This document shows positions 37,571-52,928 of a stretch of 64,000 nt of DNA, piece by piece. Origin of the DNA: Aphelocoma coerulescens (Eukaryota; Chordata; Aves; Passeriformes; Corvidae); the NCBI RefSeq assembly GCF_041296385.1, contig NC_091013.1, positions 68,355,563 through 68,419,562 of the forward strand, in the 5' to 3' direction. Position 1 is the first letter of the stretch. Each line of letters starts with the position of its first letter. The translations under genes were made by a program, and so were the position numbers. The notes under the pieces were generated by a model, which saw only the letters and a list, made by a program, of their open reading frames with translations, was not told where the DNA came from and ran no database searches.

Positions 37571-39812
37571 CTAAATAACAAGCCACTGAATAACATACTG
37601 GGAATAATTTACTTATGAAACAGTTTACTATGAAATTCCTCTGCATCCTCTGAAGATACAGGTTTCTTTGTCCCTGCCATAATCTTTTGTATTCCTTTAT
37701 CTTCACATTTTTAAAATAGAGAAAACATTTCTCTGTAATTGTTATGCAAATTTGCCTGTTTCCCACTTTGTTCTTTGTGAGTATAACCCTTTTAACTTTC
37801 TCAAACATGAAATTTACTTCCCAGCCATGAAGAGATCACAAATTACTTTGCAATGTTAAATAATTGTAATCAGCTGCAAAGAAGCTTAGCTAATTCCCAC
37901 CCTCTGAGACACTTGTATCTCCTAAGGAGTTTGTTGATACCAAGGGAGGCCACCAATCTGTTATTGTTTTTTTCTGAAAAAGCTCCTTTCAAAAACCATG
38001 TTTATAATTCCGTAGCCAGTGTGACACCTTTTCTTGTTTCTAGATATAGGAAGCTCAGGGATAAACAAATGATCCTGCTTAGATTCTAAGAACTCCTTTT
38101 TTTCTGACATTTCCCTGAAGACCTCATTGCCAAAGCAAGCCGGGTTCTTTTCACCTCTCTAGCTGACTGTTGGAGCCATTTTGGGACAAGAAAAACAAAC
38201 ACAGGAGAGCAAGAGCTTTTCCACATTTTACTAATCAGACCGGAGACCAGAGGTTTCTCAGCAAATAGAACATCAGACCTAAGATTCATTGAAATGATTT
38301 TGTCTTTATGAACCATTCTGTGTTTGAGAAAAGTATCTATGCATCCATTTTAAAATTCAGATGGGAAGGACCCCACTAGATCTACTTTGAACATTCAGGA
38401 CATTTCAGTATTGGCTTTACTCACCATGCAAACTGTGAGAGAAGTATATATGAGCTATATTATGATGGAAAAATAATTTAAGTTCCCCTTTAATCCTTTC
38501 CATAATAAGATCTTTCTTCTTTCTCAGGTCTCATGATTTCCCAAACCATTTTACTTTTCTTCTTTCACTGTCCCTTGAGTGAAAACAACATTTGCTTGTC
38601 ACTCCTCATTATGATCAGTCAAGCGATGCCCAGAACTCTTACTGGAAACACTCCTTTACCTGTTTAAAAATGATATGTGGTGAGAGAGCAAGTGTAAATT
38701 CCATAACAGAAAACAAATTCTAAATAACCTGTTAGAAATATCTAAATATCCTGTAGACACTTCTACTGAGTGTTTAATTTAAGCAATTTCCCACCCTTGC
38801 TCAAGCTACTGTCATTGACTGATGAAACAGCACATCCATTCACTAATAATGCTCACAGGAAAACATTAATTGGAAAAGAGCAGTTTTGTGTACAGGCAGT
38901 ATTTTGGATCAGAGTTCTTTCAGAGATACAGGGAGGAGAAATAAAAAAAAAAGAGAGAGAGAAATAAAGCCCTGAAGTCCTTTGACATCAGTCCCACCCA
39001 ACAGATTTATGCCATAAATCTATCAAATCCAGTATCTTTTCCTCTGCTTCTGTCTGGAAGCTGTTATCAATTCATTTTACAGTATTTTCTTACCATTCTC
39101 TATTCTCCTTTTTCAACTAAAAGAAACCTATAGTTTTTTACAGCAGGGACTATCTTGAAGAAAATAGTCATTCTGCTTGTAAGCACCTAGAAGAAAATAT
39201 AGACATGAATAGCAGTCTAGCAAGATTTGTCAGGAACAAATCTTGTCATAACAATATAATTATCATTCATCACCAGGTAGCAAGCTCTGTATGTTGGGGA
39301 AAAGCATTACATATCATATAGCTCGAGATTTGTAAGATTCCATAAACTGTCACTCAAAATACAGCCTAAGAAAACCACACTCACAGTAGTTGCCAACAGT
39401 ACTTGGTGAAACAGGATGTATGAATTCAACAGAGGGATGAAATGAGCAGTCCTGCAGGGGTCTATCCCTATCAGTGCAATTATTCATGACATTTTAGATT
39501 AAATACAGGGCGTGTTAATTCTGTAGGCATCAGAAATGTGGGGATCTCAAGGCTGTTGCAAGACACAATTAGAATTCAGGTTTTGGCAAGCAAGAAATTA
39601 TTTCTGTAAAAAATAAAACAGTTCATTAAGAAAAAATTTAAGGTTCTAAGTAGAGCAGAAATAATCAACCAAGTATGTATTGGAATTGAAAACAACTAAG
39701 ATAACAGTTCTGCAGGGAATATTAAAACAAGACTAGCATAAAAAGACTGGACAATACCATATTACTGTTCAAAAGTCAGTATCTCATTTGATCACATCAG
39801 AATGAGCACAGA

Positions 39813-39893
39813 TCATAGAATTGTAGAATCACAGAACGGCCTGGTCTGAAAGGGACCTTAAAGACTATCTTGTTCCAGCCCCTATAAGGAAAG
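39813..39893 (-). mobile_element. CR1 3'-end remnant
   Basis: The + strand reads TCATAGAATTGTAGAATCAC and then GAAAGGGACCTTAAAGACTA before TTCCAGCCCC, the antisense CR1 3' terminus. About 80 bp remain. The 3' octamer-like repeat is present in two or three degraded units. Confidence 0.9.
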
Positions 39894-41538
39894 TCTGAAT
39901 GAAAAATTAGAAAACAGAAGCTAAGCAAAGAAATAAAATAGTCTCTGTATCCACATTTCACAGAACATGAATTTATGGGCTTAAACTGCACAAAGGTAAA
40001 ACACATGAAGTATCAGAAACATTGTGAGGAAATGGTGTGACATATCCACCCACCACTGCAGAGCTTTAGGAACAGATTGGTCAAATTCTTTTCCTTAATG
40101 TGTTACATTAGTGCTTTTTGTGCAATGTGGCTGTCATGGAGACTGGAAGTGATCAGTCCATGCTGTGACTTTTGTGACACACAAATTGGTTCAGTAGTAA
40201 TAAGATGAGCATGAACAAGCATTAAAAAGCTAACATCTTAGGATAGGTTAAGTGTAGCTGATAAAAAAAAAACAAACACATCCAAGGTTTTGAAAACTCA
40301 GCTTGTGCTTGGAAAAATTTGTATGAAAATAACTCCAACTTGTAAAATTAATTTTTCAAAATTCACAGACTCGTAAAAAGGCAAGCACTGAAGCCTCCTT
40401 AAATGTGACAGGGATTTTGTATTACAACAAACATCCCTGTTCCAGTCATGTCCCAGCAAAGCTGAAAGTAAATTTTCACCAAAATAAATGGACATGATGT
40501 TACATAAAACACTATTCTCGGTGGGGGGAAGATATCCTTTCCTAACAGTAATTTGTATTAGCACCAAATGAGGGCATTTAGGCCTGAGCCTCGGAAATAC
40601 ATTATGACATGTGATATACATTGAGAAGGTTTTACACAGAGGCAAAAATGTCACCTTTCCCCCCTTACCAGTAGGAGACAGACTAAAAGCAAGCTCCTAA
40701 GGTAACATGTTCAGCATTAACTGTTCATGCCCTCTTTTCACACATCCTGGACAACTGGCCAAAATTATGAATGCAGTACTTTTGAAAAATACCTGTCTTG
40801 TATCCCAGCAGTGCAAGTTAGGAGACACGAGCCATGGTTAGCTGTGGGTCAGTATCAGCATGAGATAGCACAATAAATCACATTTTGAGCTAGCTAGCAC
40901 ATGGCTTGTGTCTGAAGAATAAATTTTGTTGAGCCCTGTGCTAAGGGGAGTGTTTACCTTACGCAATTTCAGCTATATAAAATTAGATATATATCTTGGA
41001 TTGCTTGTCAGAGCTCATTTCTGCTAGACATCTTTCTTGGATGACATTAAATATAATAGTTTCATAAGAAAATATTAGGGACATTTTGTAAGATTAATAG
41101 TTAGAATTGTCGTAATCATATAGTATAATCACAAGAATTTAATCTGGAAAAAATATGGAATTGGCCCCTCTTAGATTATAAGAAAATATAGGAATAAAGG
41201 AACATTTCAAGATACATACAAATATAATCTGGAATATTTTGTTTAAAAATGTCCACAAGAAAATATCTGATTTTTAATTATTATTTTTTGCTATACCTAC
41301 CTGGCTTCAATGCATAACTGGAATTGCATTAGACTCCAGAGAAAAGAAATCTGGAAGACAAGCATTAAACACCTTGCCAGCACTGAGGTAAAATGTGGAT
41401 ATGAAAATGTTAAAGGACACAATATGAATTAAGTCTTATGAAAGTATGCATTCTTAAGAAGATACAATATTACTAAAATATTTACATTTAGTCCTCAGAT
41501 TCTTGTTAGTCAATTTACAGTGCCTAAGACCCCTGGAT

Positions 41539-41609
41539 GCATCTGTTTGCTACATCTGTTACATACCTGTTTCCTACATTTGTTTTGTGGATACATCTGT
41601 TTCCTACAA
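41539..41609. repeat. Degenerate tandem repeat of a TACATCTGTTTCC-like unit
   Basis: CATCTGTTTGCTA, CATCTGTTACATA, CCTGTTTCCTACA and CATCTGTTTCCTACA follow each other with variable spacing. This is a small decayed minisatellite of no evident function. Confidence 0.65.
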
Positions 41610-43403
41610 AAGGGGAAAAAAAAATAGACATGGAGGTAGAATATTATCGAATGAAATATAATATTTCAGTAGCAGGTTACGAGTGTGGTACTTACCTTCA
41701 GGAAATGTTATAAGTTCAAGGACAATAAAGAAGTTGAATCCTTCCCAGGGAGGCCATGGAAGTTGCCTCTGGAAAGCAGACAATGGCAGTGTACCAGATT
41801 GGTGTTGCATGGTTAGTGTCACACGCACACTTCTCGGAAATGATGCTGTCCCTGAGCTCAGCTTGGCCACTTTTATCCACTTGCCTGTCTTACGTGCTTG
41901 ATGGCCACAGAGCCTGCCAGCTGTACAATGCACAGTGAGCACCCTGGGATGGGGAAAAAGCACTTTCAGACAATCAGGAGCCACCACTGCTGTCTTGCTG
42001 TTTGTGTGGTCTTGTGAAGACAGTTTCAGCATGGCTGTCAGGACCCCTCCAGTGCTTTGATAACTGATTTCAAGTTATTTTGACATGATATCTCTAAGTT
42101 ATTCCATGTATCTGGATGTTTATCAGTGACTTAGTCCATGTTAAGGGAGTTGTGGTAGGAGGAATTTTTGAACCCCGCCCGGGGGAACTACTTCCATGGT
42201 CTTAATCAGGATGTATTTCAGGTGATCCAATAATGATACAACAATAGCAAACCAAAGAAGAGAAGAATTCAACAAGCCAGAATGTAAAGCATGGAACTGT
42301 GTATGCATAGAGATAACTCGTGTGCTGTGGGCTGTACAGGAATGTAGAGTTGAGCATTTTCAAGGTGTCTGACTGATGACAGCTATAGATAAATAGTGCT
42401 AAAGCAGCTGAGACTTTGATTACACACTTTTATAATATTAATTTCCATATATAACCTGGTACTGCATGACATATGTATTCATCTTATCTGTCGTATATTT
42501 TCTTTTTTCTTTTGCTTTAGGTTTTTCCTCCAATCATGCTATCATGATGGACATGACTCAGAAATTTATTCCCCTAACTACCTGAAACCATGAGGGATTT
42601 GCTTTTCTTTACAAACAAAAGATAAAATAATTGCAAATAAATAAACAAAGACAAGAGCCAGGGAAGCAATCTATTTGCCCAAGGAAATAGATTTCCATAG
42701 ATTCTGAGCTCTTGCACTTAAACAGCAGGTAAATGGATACTGCAGTTTTCAGTCTCTCTGTTGAGATATTGCAGTAATGAGAGCTATTATGAAAAATCTA
42801 GATGGAGAAAAGGACACATATGGGTTTTACATTCATTTCCAAATCGACTGTTGTATTTTTCTGTTTCCTGGATGTCTAAGGGCTCATCAGCAATCAGTCT
42901 CTCATTTGGTGTCGTGACGTCTCAGACCTAACTGGCGTTAATTTAACCTAGATTTCTCTTCCTGTCATAGCAAAGGAGCTTCTCTTCACACTGACCATAC
43001 AGGGAATATAAACACATTGAAGAGGACTGTTCCACCTGGTATCCAAAAGATATCCCAGCCAGACTGACTCATTCCTACTTCAAGTGAATGCAGGGAAAGG
43101 AAATGGGACAAAAAAATCTTGTGCCCTTGAGCACGGAAGTGTTCAGACTTTGAGCTGTCCTTTATTTTCTGTTTTGTTTTCTTTTTGTCTAATAATCACA
43201 TAGACATTCATAACAAATATACACAGTCACCAAACCTCTTTGTTCACCCCTGTAAATAGTGTTGAAGTAGAAAATCTTCAACAAAATGTAAGAAGGCAAA
43301 AATTTCTTGACCTTGCCAAGTTTAAGCAGCCTCAAACTTAGCACTCTAACTTCAAAATGCGTAATATAGTTACACCACTGCTGAGCCTTGGGAAGTCACA
43401 GTC

Positions 43404-43418
43404 ACAGTCAGTGACTGT
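43404..43418. repeat. Short inverted repeat (ACAGTCA-G-TGACTGT)
   Basis: Two perfect 7-base arms flank a single G. The left side lies within a small GTCACA tandem run (43395-43410). This is probably chance or slippage-derived. Confidence 0.6.
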
Positions 43419-46414
43419 AAGACCTAGTAGCTTTCCAGGATTTAAGGAAGACTTGTATGTTTTCTGAGAGTGTTCTGTCAAAGCTTCAGAATATGTGACT
43501 AATATCAGTGTGTGCTGGTTATTTGGTTTAGTTCTCTTTAAGAGAATTATTTTTCAGTACTTTGAAAGTAAAATTCATTGTAAGTCTGATGATTTAAGAG
43601 CAAGTACTCTGGGTCAACAGTTAAATGTTGAAATTTTCTGAATGCCATGAGAGCACTCAGTACTTCAAAGATAAGTACTTCATTTTACTTCAGATGAGGG
43701 AATAATTTGACCTTATTACTTTGATATTCTCTCTTTGGTTTAAATTAGTACAAAATCTTAAAATAGGAGGTAAAGGGTCAGGGGTTAAACTCATTATGTA
43801 ATTAAAGTTGAAGTCATAGGGTTTGCCCTTTAAGTTTAAATGTTTCTGTAAGTTAAGGCTGAAAAGATTTAATAAGCACTTCTATATTTGGGTAAATTCT
43901 GATGCTATGAATTCCAAAATGTGTGCATTAGCCTTGTGTCTGAGTTAGCTTAAGATGAAAGGCTTTGATAAGCTATGAGAAAAAGCAAGCAGCTTTTAAG
44001 GAAATGGGACCCCATGTACAAGTCAGTCACTGTAATGCCATGTTGTTTGAAGCTGTGTCTTAATTTTTCAGAGCTTGCAGCTGATAATATGTTTAAGATA
44101 GCCTTCAGTTCTGGCAGGGCTTGAAGCAAATGTTACTTTAGTACTGTCAGAAAGTACAAAGCTAGCGACATGTGAAGTGACAGAATTATACTCTGAGCAG
44201 TCAGTGAGTTTGAAGTTACAGCTTTCTGTCCTTGAATTTTCTGCCCTTGCAGCTCTCTCCTTCGCTCCCTGGTACCCTGAACTTGAGGCCGAGGGGGAGT
44301 CTCACTGCTTGTAGGAGACACTGTCACAACACAACACAACTCTGTAAACCTTTTCCAGTTTTATGATAGCCAAAAATCTCATTTCTACTAATGCAAAGTT
44401 TGAATCTCTACTGCCATTTTTATCTCTTTCTAGTCTCAAAAGCACTGGCTACAGTTGCAATTTAGAGAGCAGGAAACGTGTGTGTATGCACACAGTGTTT
44501 TCTTTTTTTCCTATATAATAAGTAAGTAGAAGAGACGATAAATCTAAGACTGCAATAACCTGTAAGAATTGAGGTTGGAAACAGGTCTCACTTTCTGCGC
44601 TGACACCAAAGACAGGTGAGAAAACAGACATGGATTTCAAGCCCCAGTTCACACTGGACAGGAATAATGATGTGATCTGGGCACCTGGGCATCCCCAGGT
44701 GGGCTCGGTGCAGCATCCAGCCAGGAGGCGGCAGATGTCCCAGAGGTACCCTGGAATAGACCTGACAGAGAAGTGTGGGCAGAGCTACAGAGTCCTCTGG
44801 GAAGACATATGTCCAAGTTGAGGGTTTTGTCCTGAGACCAGGCACAGCACACAGACCTCCTGTTTGCTCTTGTATCCAAGTGTTCCCTCCACCCCTATGT
44901 ACCTTCAGTATATTCTCATCTGGGTTCCTTATCTCATGAGTGGTATTTAAGCTATGTTTCTCTGTATGTCTGCACACACACCATTTTGTTTGTACCTCAA
45001 AATAGAGAAAGCCGAAGTGAAATTGCACAGGAGCTGCTTGGTTCACTGGTTGTGAACATCTACCTGTGAGGATAGCTGCTCCCTCCGCATGGGATCATGA
45101 GGGTGGGTGTGTCAGCTCAGTCCTGTGCTGAAACAAACTCAGTGCCAGCCTGACTCAGTGCCAAGCCAAGCATGCATGTCTGAGAGCATGGGAAGGGAGA
45201 AAAGGGATTTCTGCCTGTTGACTCCACATACCCTCTCAGAATCTGGCACAGCTACTCAAGGTCAGCAGTATATTATGGCCCAGCAGGTTTTGCTTCCCTA
45301 GGGATGTGTGATTACTGTCCTGAATGCCAGGTCTCCAGTCTTGTCTTTCCACCCCATTTTACCACTCCCACTCCACTTGTGTTTTTTCCACCTGGCAATG
45401 AGGACATAGTGCTGTCATGAGACTTGCATCAAACATTTTTTTCTCCCTGAAGTGGCCATCTATTTCCCTATAATTCAGATAACTTTGAGTCAGATGTTTT
45501 CCTTTTTTCTTCCTCCTGAAAGAGCATCTCTCAGAGCACCTATCAGTGGTGCTCTATGGATTGAGTTTTGTACTTGGTTATTAAGCTGTGGACCAAAGGC
45601 AGTCTGTAAGTGATGAGCAATACCAATTTTTTGATTGACACTGGCTAATTGCACTTACATTCATAATCATACTAATTGAAAGAATTGTCTTGACTTTAAC
45701 CTTAGAGCCTGGTAGTTTAAAATAAACAAACAAGCTTAAAATGAAAAACCTTACAGTTTTCTGATAAAGAAGACTGACAATACAGAAATGCACATCAGAA
45801 GAGTCTTTAAAAATGGTGTCTGGGGACCTTTTTTCCTACAAACTTCGCTGTTATCCTATAAACAGAATATGTTTCTTTGTGCAGGTGAATGTAGAACTGA
45901 GTCTTAAAACACTAAGCTCTTTGCAGCAAGTATCTTTTTTTCTCTACACAGTCTTATTTTCAACATTCTCTTTAAGAAAACACATTTTTTTCTCATTTAC
46001 TTGCCTGTTTTATTTTATAAATATAATTTGCCTGTGTCCTGGTCATTGCTTGCTTCAGAGATTCACAGTTATGCCCCCATGATTCCTTCTTCCCTATAAA
46101 ACTGAGATAAACCAGTGAGAGAGAGCATTTCCATCTTGCTCACTTCAGGGGACCAGAGAGGAGCACTTGTGTCTAACTCCTCCTTGTTTATCTAATAATT
46201 TGCTCGAATGAATCATTACCCATGGGTTGTTTACATATAAAAGAGGTTCCATGAAAAATCACACCCTGTTTATAGCAATTTATTACCTGGAAAGACGCTA
46301 TCTTAGCTAGCTGAATTGTTCTGTTTGAAGTGTTTCCTTCAACTTTGGCCAGAAATAAAGATCCATCAGTAAGTGTATTACCTGGTAAACCACTTGTAGC
46401 TTAATTTTCTGTAA

Positions 46415-47002
<588 letters not shown>

Positions 47003-48122
47003 TAAGCATATTCAGTAGTAGTAATGTGATAGATAAGAGCCTGAAATACAACCTTTTAACTGAGACAAATTTCTGCTTATCTTTTTTTGTTCTACTGGGT
47101 TTCTGCTCTTTTTATAGTTTCAATTAGATTAATTTGAACAGTTTGATAGTATCAGAATTTAAAATGTTCTCTTCTAGCACAGATTCTGTGAAACTTTTTC
47201 TTCTCTTACTTCTGAATAGACATAGTCCAGTAGTTGTGCTCTGAAGTGCTCTTCAGTAATAGGATGAGAAATATATAAAGCATACTTTAAATAAACTTTA
47301 GCCGTGTCTGACAGAGAAAGGCAGCTACGTGTTTAAACACATACTACAGGTATCTCTATAGAGAGGTTTCTTCAAAAAGTAGGTATAGATACTGAAACAG
47401 AAGTTTAATAGCAGTGCATGACTCCCAGAAATGTTGACATTCAGATTCTCTTTCATAAAGAATTCAAAATGGCAATACCTGAGTATTGGTGTCCATGACA
47501 ACTAAAAATTCATTCATTTTACATTTACTTCACCAATATGTACATTCAGTGGGAATCAGAGGATGTCTGCATATCTTTTTAAAAGTACTCTGGTTCTTTT
47601 GTGCATGCAAAAGCAAAAGAAGCAAGACACAAAAATGAGTTAGGAAGATAGTTCCCATGATATTTCCAAACCTTCACTTAATCCCTGCACATCATCATGT
47701 CAGAATATGTTGTATCATTTCATTAGGAACCTGCACATACCAATTCAGCAGAGCTATGGAAGTCCATAGGCAAGACAAATGTAACTGTATAGTACTTGTT
47801 CATGTTAATTACAGCAAATGCTTAAGAAACTTTGGTGCTAAATTGAGCTGGTCTGTCTATCACTGCTAAATCTCTGTTCTGCAAAATATAATAGTAAATG
47901 TGTTAAGTTATTATTTTAGAAAGATTTGAAGAAATAATAACCAAACATGTAATGATTCTTTTGTTCATTTGAAATAGAATTTAGTAATCCTAAGAAGCTA
48001 CCATGGAAGTAGGGAACTACTGAAGTACTGATGGAAAAATACCTCAATTGGTCTCTGACTTCATAAGTCTTCTAATAAGCATTTTTTCCTTCAGGAAATG
48101 TATTGGATAATTTTATATTTTA

Positions 48123-48230
48123 TAGTATAATGTTTCAGGCAACATATTCACTGCCTTCCTAAATTTTTTTCAGATCATACTTTGCCAGACTTAACAACCA
48201 CTATTTCTATTTCTTGAAATGCCAATCCTG
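48123..48230. repeat. Diverged duplicated element, copy A
   Basis: This stretch shares CAACATATTCACTG, TTTTCAGAT and AGACTTAACAACCACTATTT in the same order and spacing with 48928-49027 about 800 bp downstream. I estimate similarity by eye at 75-80 percent over roughly 100 bp. It is either a local segmental duplication or two copies of an unrecognised dispersed repeat. Confidence 0.75.
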
Positions 48231-48927
48231 TTTTACAGTTATTTAAGAAACTGCTGCTTTTACAAAGATTCATGCATTGACATGAAATTCTGACCTCTCA
48301 TGATTTTTTTTTTAACTTTAACACAAAGCTTGAATTTTCTTAATTTGAGGTAGTGCTAGGCATATGTAGGGTGAAATGTTTTTTATAATTGCATCTGATT
48401 GCTGTGCCTAATTAAGTTGCAGTAATACAGCTGATTACATCATTGATTCTTCATAATAGAAAACATTAGGCCATAATGATTTAGTGAAACAATACCAAAT
48501 CAGGGGATCTTTTATATTTTATACACATTTTTCATTTCTATAAATATTTCCAGCTATCCCTACCATTAGATTCTCGCTGAAGTAAAATCAAGTTTTACTA
48601 GATTCTTTAGCTGTCTTCCAAAATGTATTCCATACAGGTTGCTGAAGGAAACAGTAGCCTCTGTAACTGTTCAGTCACTTTATTTCTGATTATTACTACA
48701 GTATTCTGGTAGGCGCAGCTCTAAGTTCAAGAAACTTACCTCAGGCATAACAATTGCTCAGTTTCTGGCTGTCCTGGTCCATGTAGATCATGATAAAAGC
48801 ACATCAGCAGAGTCTTTCTATTTCTTGTGTTAAGGATGCTACAGAGGACACTGAATACAGAAGTATCCAGGGCCAGGGGGTTCTTTCATCTCGGGCACTG
48901 GAACCCAGCCAGGAGTTCTTGAGAGTA

Positions 48928-49027
48928 TAGTATTTTAGGCAATATATTCACTGTTTTTGTGAATTATTTTCAGATGCTTCTGCTCTAGACTTAACAACTA
49001 CTATTTCTATTCCTTTAAATGCTCCCC
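48928..49027. repeat. Diverged duplicated element, copy B
   Basis: This is the second copy of the element at 48123-48230, in the same orientation. It contains CAATATATTCACTG, TTTTCAGAT and AGACTTAACAACTACTATTT. Similarity fades on both sides, so the unit is about 100 bp. Confidence 0.75.
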
Positions 49028-52000
49028 CCCAAGAAAACAGATAAGAATGCATTGTCTTCCCCTCTTATCTTACAACCCATCCCTAACATCTCAACCTTTA
49101 TTCATGCTATTACCAAAGAACATTGTTACACCATATTGAGGCTGAGGTCAGAGCTCTACAAGTAAGCAATCAGGTCTGGTTGTCCAGAATGTCCAGTCAA
49201 AATCCAAAAATTGCCGTTAAAGTGACAAAATAATGATGAATGAGGACAAGTAAAATTAGAACGTGTCCTTTTACGTTGTTTTTATGATTAAGTGCCCAGG
49301 AGTTAAGTATTATTTTTTTCCTTTCAAGTTGAAAATAATACCAAAAATTATTATCAGTAATTCCTTTCAGCATTTTAAGCAAGCAAACATGAAACATATT
49401 AGAACTAAACCTTGAAAAGGGGTGGAGTAGGCTTTGGAAAATATAACTTGGTTTAATCTCAAGACAGAGTATGGAGTAGAACAGCAGAGTGTACTTGTAG
49501 AAGCAAACAAGTGGATGGTGAAGAATTTTCATTGTGTAAGGAAATGAAAATTGACAAACGTGTAAAGAAAATTACCAAGCTTGGAGTTTTTGAGGACCTT
49601 CCAAAATGACATGATGTTTGAAATGTAGATCTAGAAATGCCTTGGAATGAACAGAGAAAGTCTCTTGAAATTAAAGTGATTAAGCAGTGCTTTTTGTAGT
49701 GGTCTGCAAGTCTCTGGTATCACCCTGTGTTTATGGAAATTGAGAAAGTACCTTTATTCTCAGAACTGTCCATGTTCACCACTTTGCCCACTGAAGTGGG
49801 TCTTCCAAAAACCCAAAACTTTATGCCAATTGGGTTTGAGGTTCTTCATAGTGAAAGCTGCTCATCTCTGCATTTCCATTCCTTTCACACTTGCCATAAT
49901 ACTGTGATTCTCATTCATGTGCTGTCGAAAGGCATCTCAGTGGTATCGATTCTCAGTCCGTGGAGTCAGGTCAGAGGTGTGTTATCAACAAAGAAACTTC
50001 CCTAATAAAATCATCATTCTTCTTTATTAATAACTAATGAAGTTCAAAGATTCATACTCTCAAGTTTACCCTGCAGGATAATGTCTGGCAAGAATATCTG
50101 TTCAGTTATGGGGCAGAACCAAAGAACATCCACCAGAATGTATGTTTTCTGTGCTTACCCACAATTTTTTTTTAGCATAGCACATTTTTTTCTGTTCATT
50201 TTGCACCACTGGTGCTGTTTGGCTGTCAGCAAAGACACATTGCTGAAGCTTATGGTGCCTGTTTCTGACACCTACTGTTGTCTGGGCTACAACCAGCAGC
50301 AAACAAGGAAGATTTCCTGGAGTCACACAGCCACCCTGAGCTGGGCATGGACATTTTGTTGTCCAATCACACGTTGTTTAATATTATCTCAAGTAAGGGA
50401 GAGTTTGGTTTTGTGAAGGCTGCCGCAATTTCAAGTACACAATGGGCAGTGAGAAGTAAGTTTCACTTCTTTCTGAATCAAATAAAAATGCTATCTGATT
50501 TAGCTGCAGCTCCATGTAAGGATGTAGAAGGGGAATCCCAAATGTGATTCATAAGCAAATCTGAGTTCAAGTTAATTGCAAACCTCTGGTGCAGCAATGC
50601 AATTAAGTACAAGAGAATAGTAGCTGTCTTTATGAATTAGTAGATCATCATCTTTTCCACTCATTGCAAAATGCATGTTTTCTTGTCGTTAATATTCAGA
50701 GTTTTTAATAGGGGTATCATAGCAAAAACCCAGTGTCTGTCACTGTTCACTTAACTTTGTTTTAGCTTTGGTTCTCTTTAGCTGTTAAGCATATGACTAC
50801 AAAAACATGAAAAAGTGCTTACTACAATGCTTACTAATTTTCCCTTATATGTGAAATAAAGAAGGGGGAGATTAATAGGCTGGATCAATATCATCTGGTT
50901 TCACAGTAAGTTTAGTTAGTGCAATTTAATTACTTATACTATAATTTATATCTCTGTTTCATTTGCCTCATGCTAAATGTCCCATTTTCATTTAAGCTAT
51001 AGCTGTATAAGCTCAAATATAGTAACGGAATGAGGTTGTAATTATTGCTAGTACTATCTCCTTTTGCTTTGTTATTAGAAATTCTCATATCAATACAGAA
51101 GAAATAGGAATTTTTAAGTATTTAACTGTTCACCTTTTCTCCTTCACTTTTCAAATGAATAAACACTGGCTGGTTTGTGTTGGGTTTACTCTTTTTTTTA
51201 TCTTTTCCATTCTTAGTTTATGCTGATCATCTTTCTCTTCCTTGACAAATATGCAATCACTGGTGAATTTGGAATACCTAATATTGTAAATAGGATGTAA
51301 ATAGGTTAAATTCTGCACATTTCAAATTAGCAGTCTGGAAAGATTTTAATAAGCTTTTTTCTGCTTTTACCTTGAAAAACCTAAAGTAAATGTATACATT
51401 TTACATGTTTACATAGCCTATATCCAGTGTTATCTATCATGTTGAGAAGCCAGAACTAAGTTTTCTAGAGTTTTCCTGATCCTGAATTAACTTTTTTAAA
51501 GGTTTGATTAAAAAATTTCTAAATTTTAATTTCTCTCCATGTTTACTAGACATGCAGCTGCTAACTACTAAAATTCTCCCGAATACCTCTAGTTGGTCTT
51601 CTAGATGCTCCCTTTTCCCAGGGGCAGGACCTGTTTTTCTGAGTTGTGAGCAGCTGCAGAACCTGTACTGGCAAAGGGGCAGAGAGAAAAAGGAAGTGGG
51701 TTTAACAATTTGACCTATTTAAAGACATATAAAATTAACAAGAGTGCAGGCTTTATTAGAAAGAATTTCAGGGGAAATATTCCAGGGAAATCAGCTTCAG
51801 ACTAAATTAAATATTAAATACATTAATATGATATTCAGATTTCATAGATCAATTAATGTTTTCTAGGAAAGTGATGCTGCAGGATGAAAAAAAAATTGTT
51901 TCGTTTTGATAACAAAAACCATCTGTTTACTTCTGCTCAAAAGAGGACTTTTTAAAAAGGAATCATCAGTTCTTCCTAGATTTCTATGCAAAATACAGCC

Positions 52001-52928
52001 TTAGTGAAATGGAAATATTTCACAGTAATGTCAGAATTTCAGTGAAATTTTCAATGAAAACATGCCAAATCATTTCAAATCTGTCATTTCATGTCAGCAT
52101 CTAAACACTTCATTTCAATGAAGTAAAGGATTTTGTTTGTCTGCAGTTACTTCTTAATCCACTTGGACTTTAACATTTTTGCCAATGAAATTCTTATAGC
52201 TGATATCATCCCATATCATATTATTACAGAAACCACTATAGGCATGATAGAAAGCAAGAATTACTGATTTTCAAAACTATCTTAGCAATTCCTCAAGAAA
52301 ATAATTTTAAACTACTGAAATGAAAAGTTGCTGTGTTCTTAGTAATATTTTTAATGTTTAATTATAATGAATTTATCATTAAAAGTCTTTCAGATGCAAA
52401 AACCTGAATTACTGACTCTGTAAGCAAGAATTACTTTGGAAAAACAGTATCTTAAAAATTGTTCTGTGATTAAAATTAACCCACACCTGAAACACAAGCA
52501 GAAACACAGCAGCCATGTGTAGCAAGTCACTGTGTATATGAATATTTGTCAAAAGACTGCAAAGGTGCCCTCAGAAGTCTCCATGTAAAAAATAACAAAA
52601 CCTCACAAAAACCAGACTCTGATAATATTTGGACATTTTTGACACCAAACGAAGATATGTTTAGTCTATGAATTGCATAACTGAGGGGAGTGATATATAC
52701 ATGTTTGGGTCCATGTCTCCATTTCAGTAGACTCTCAGCTATAGTACTCAAAAAGTTTGATAAACATTTTTCCATGCAAGAGTCAGGTACTCTAAACCAG
52801 GTCATATGTTTGCTTTATAAATCATGTAAAAGTCTCCGTGTTTATAGGTAAGAAGTCCACAGATTGTTAAATAGTATGAATCAGGTGATAGATTATCTGC
52901 TACACATACAAAGTCTTCTTCTAATTGG

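Noticed and set aside
41604..42032. 142-codon minus-strand ORF
   Set aside because: No family similarity that I recognise, no splice or promoter context, and a length that is plausible by chance in 64 kb.
44588..45046. 152-codon minus-strand ORF
   Set aside because: The translation shows no domain and overlaps other open frames in a moderately GC-rich patch. I cannot support it as a gene.
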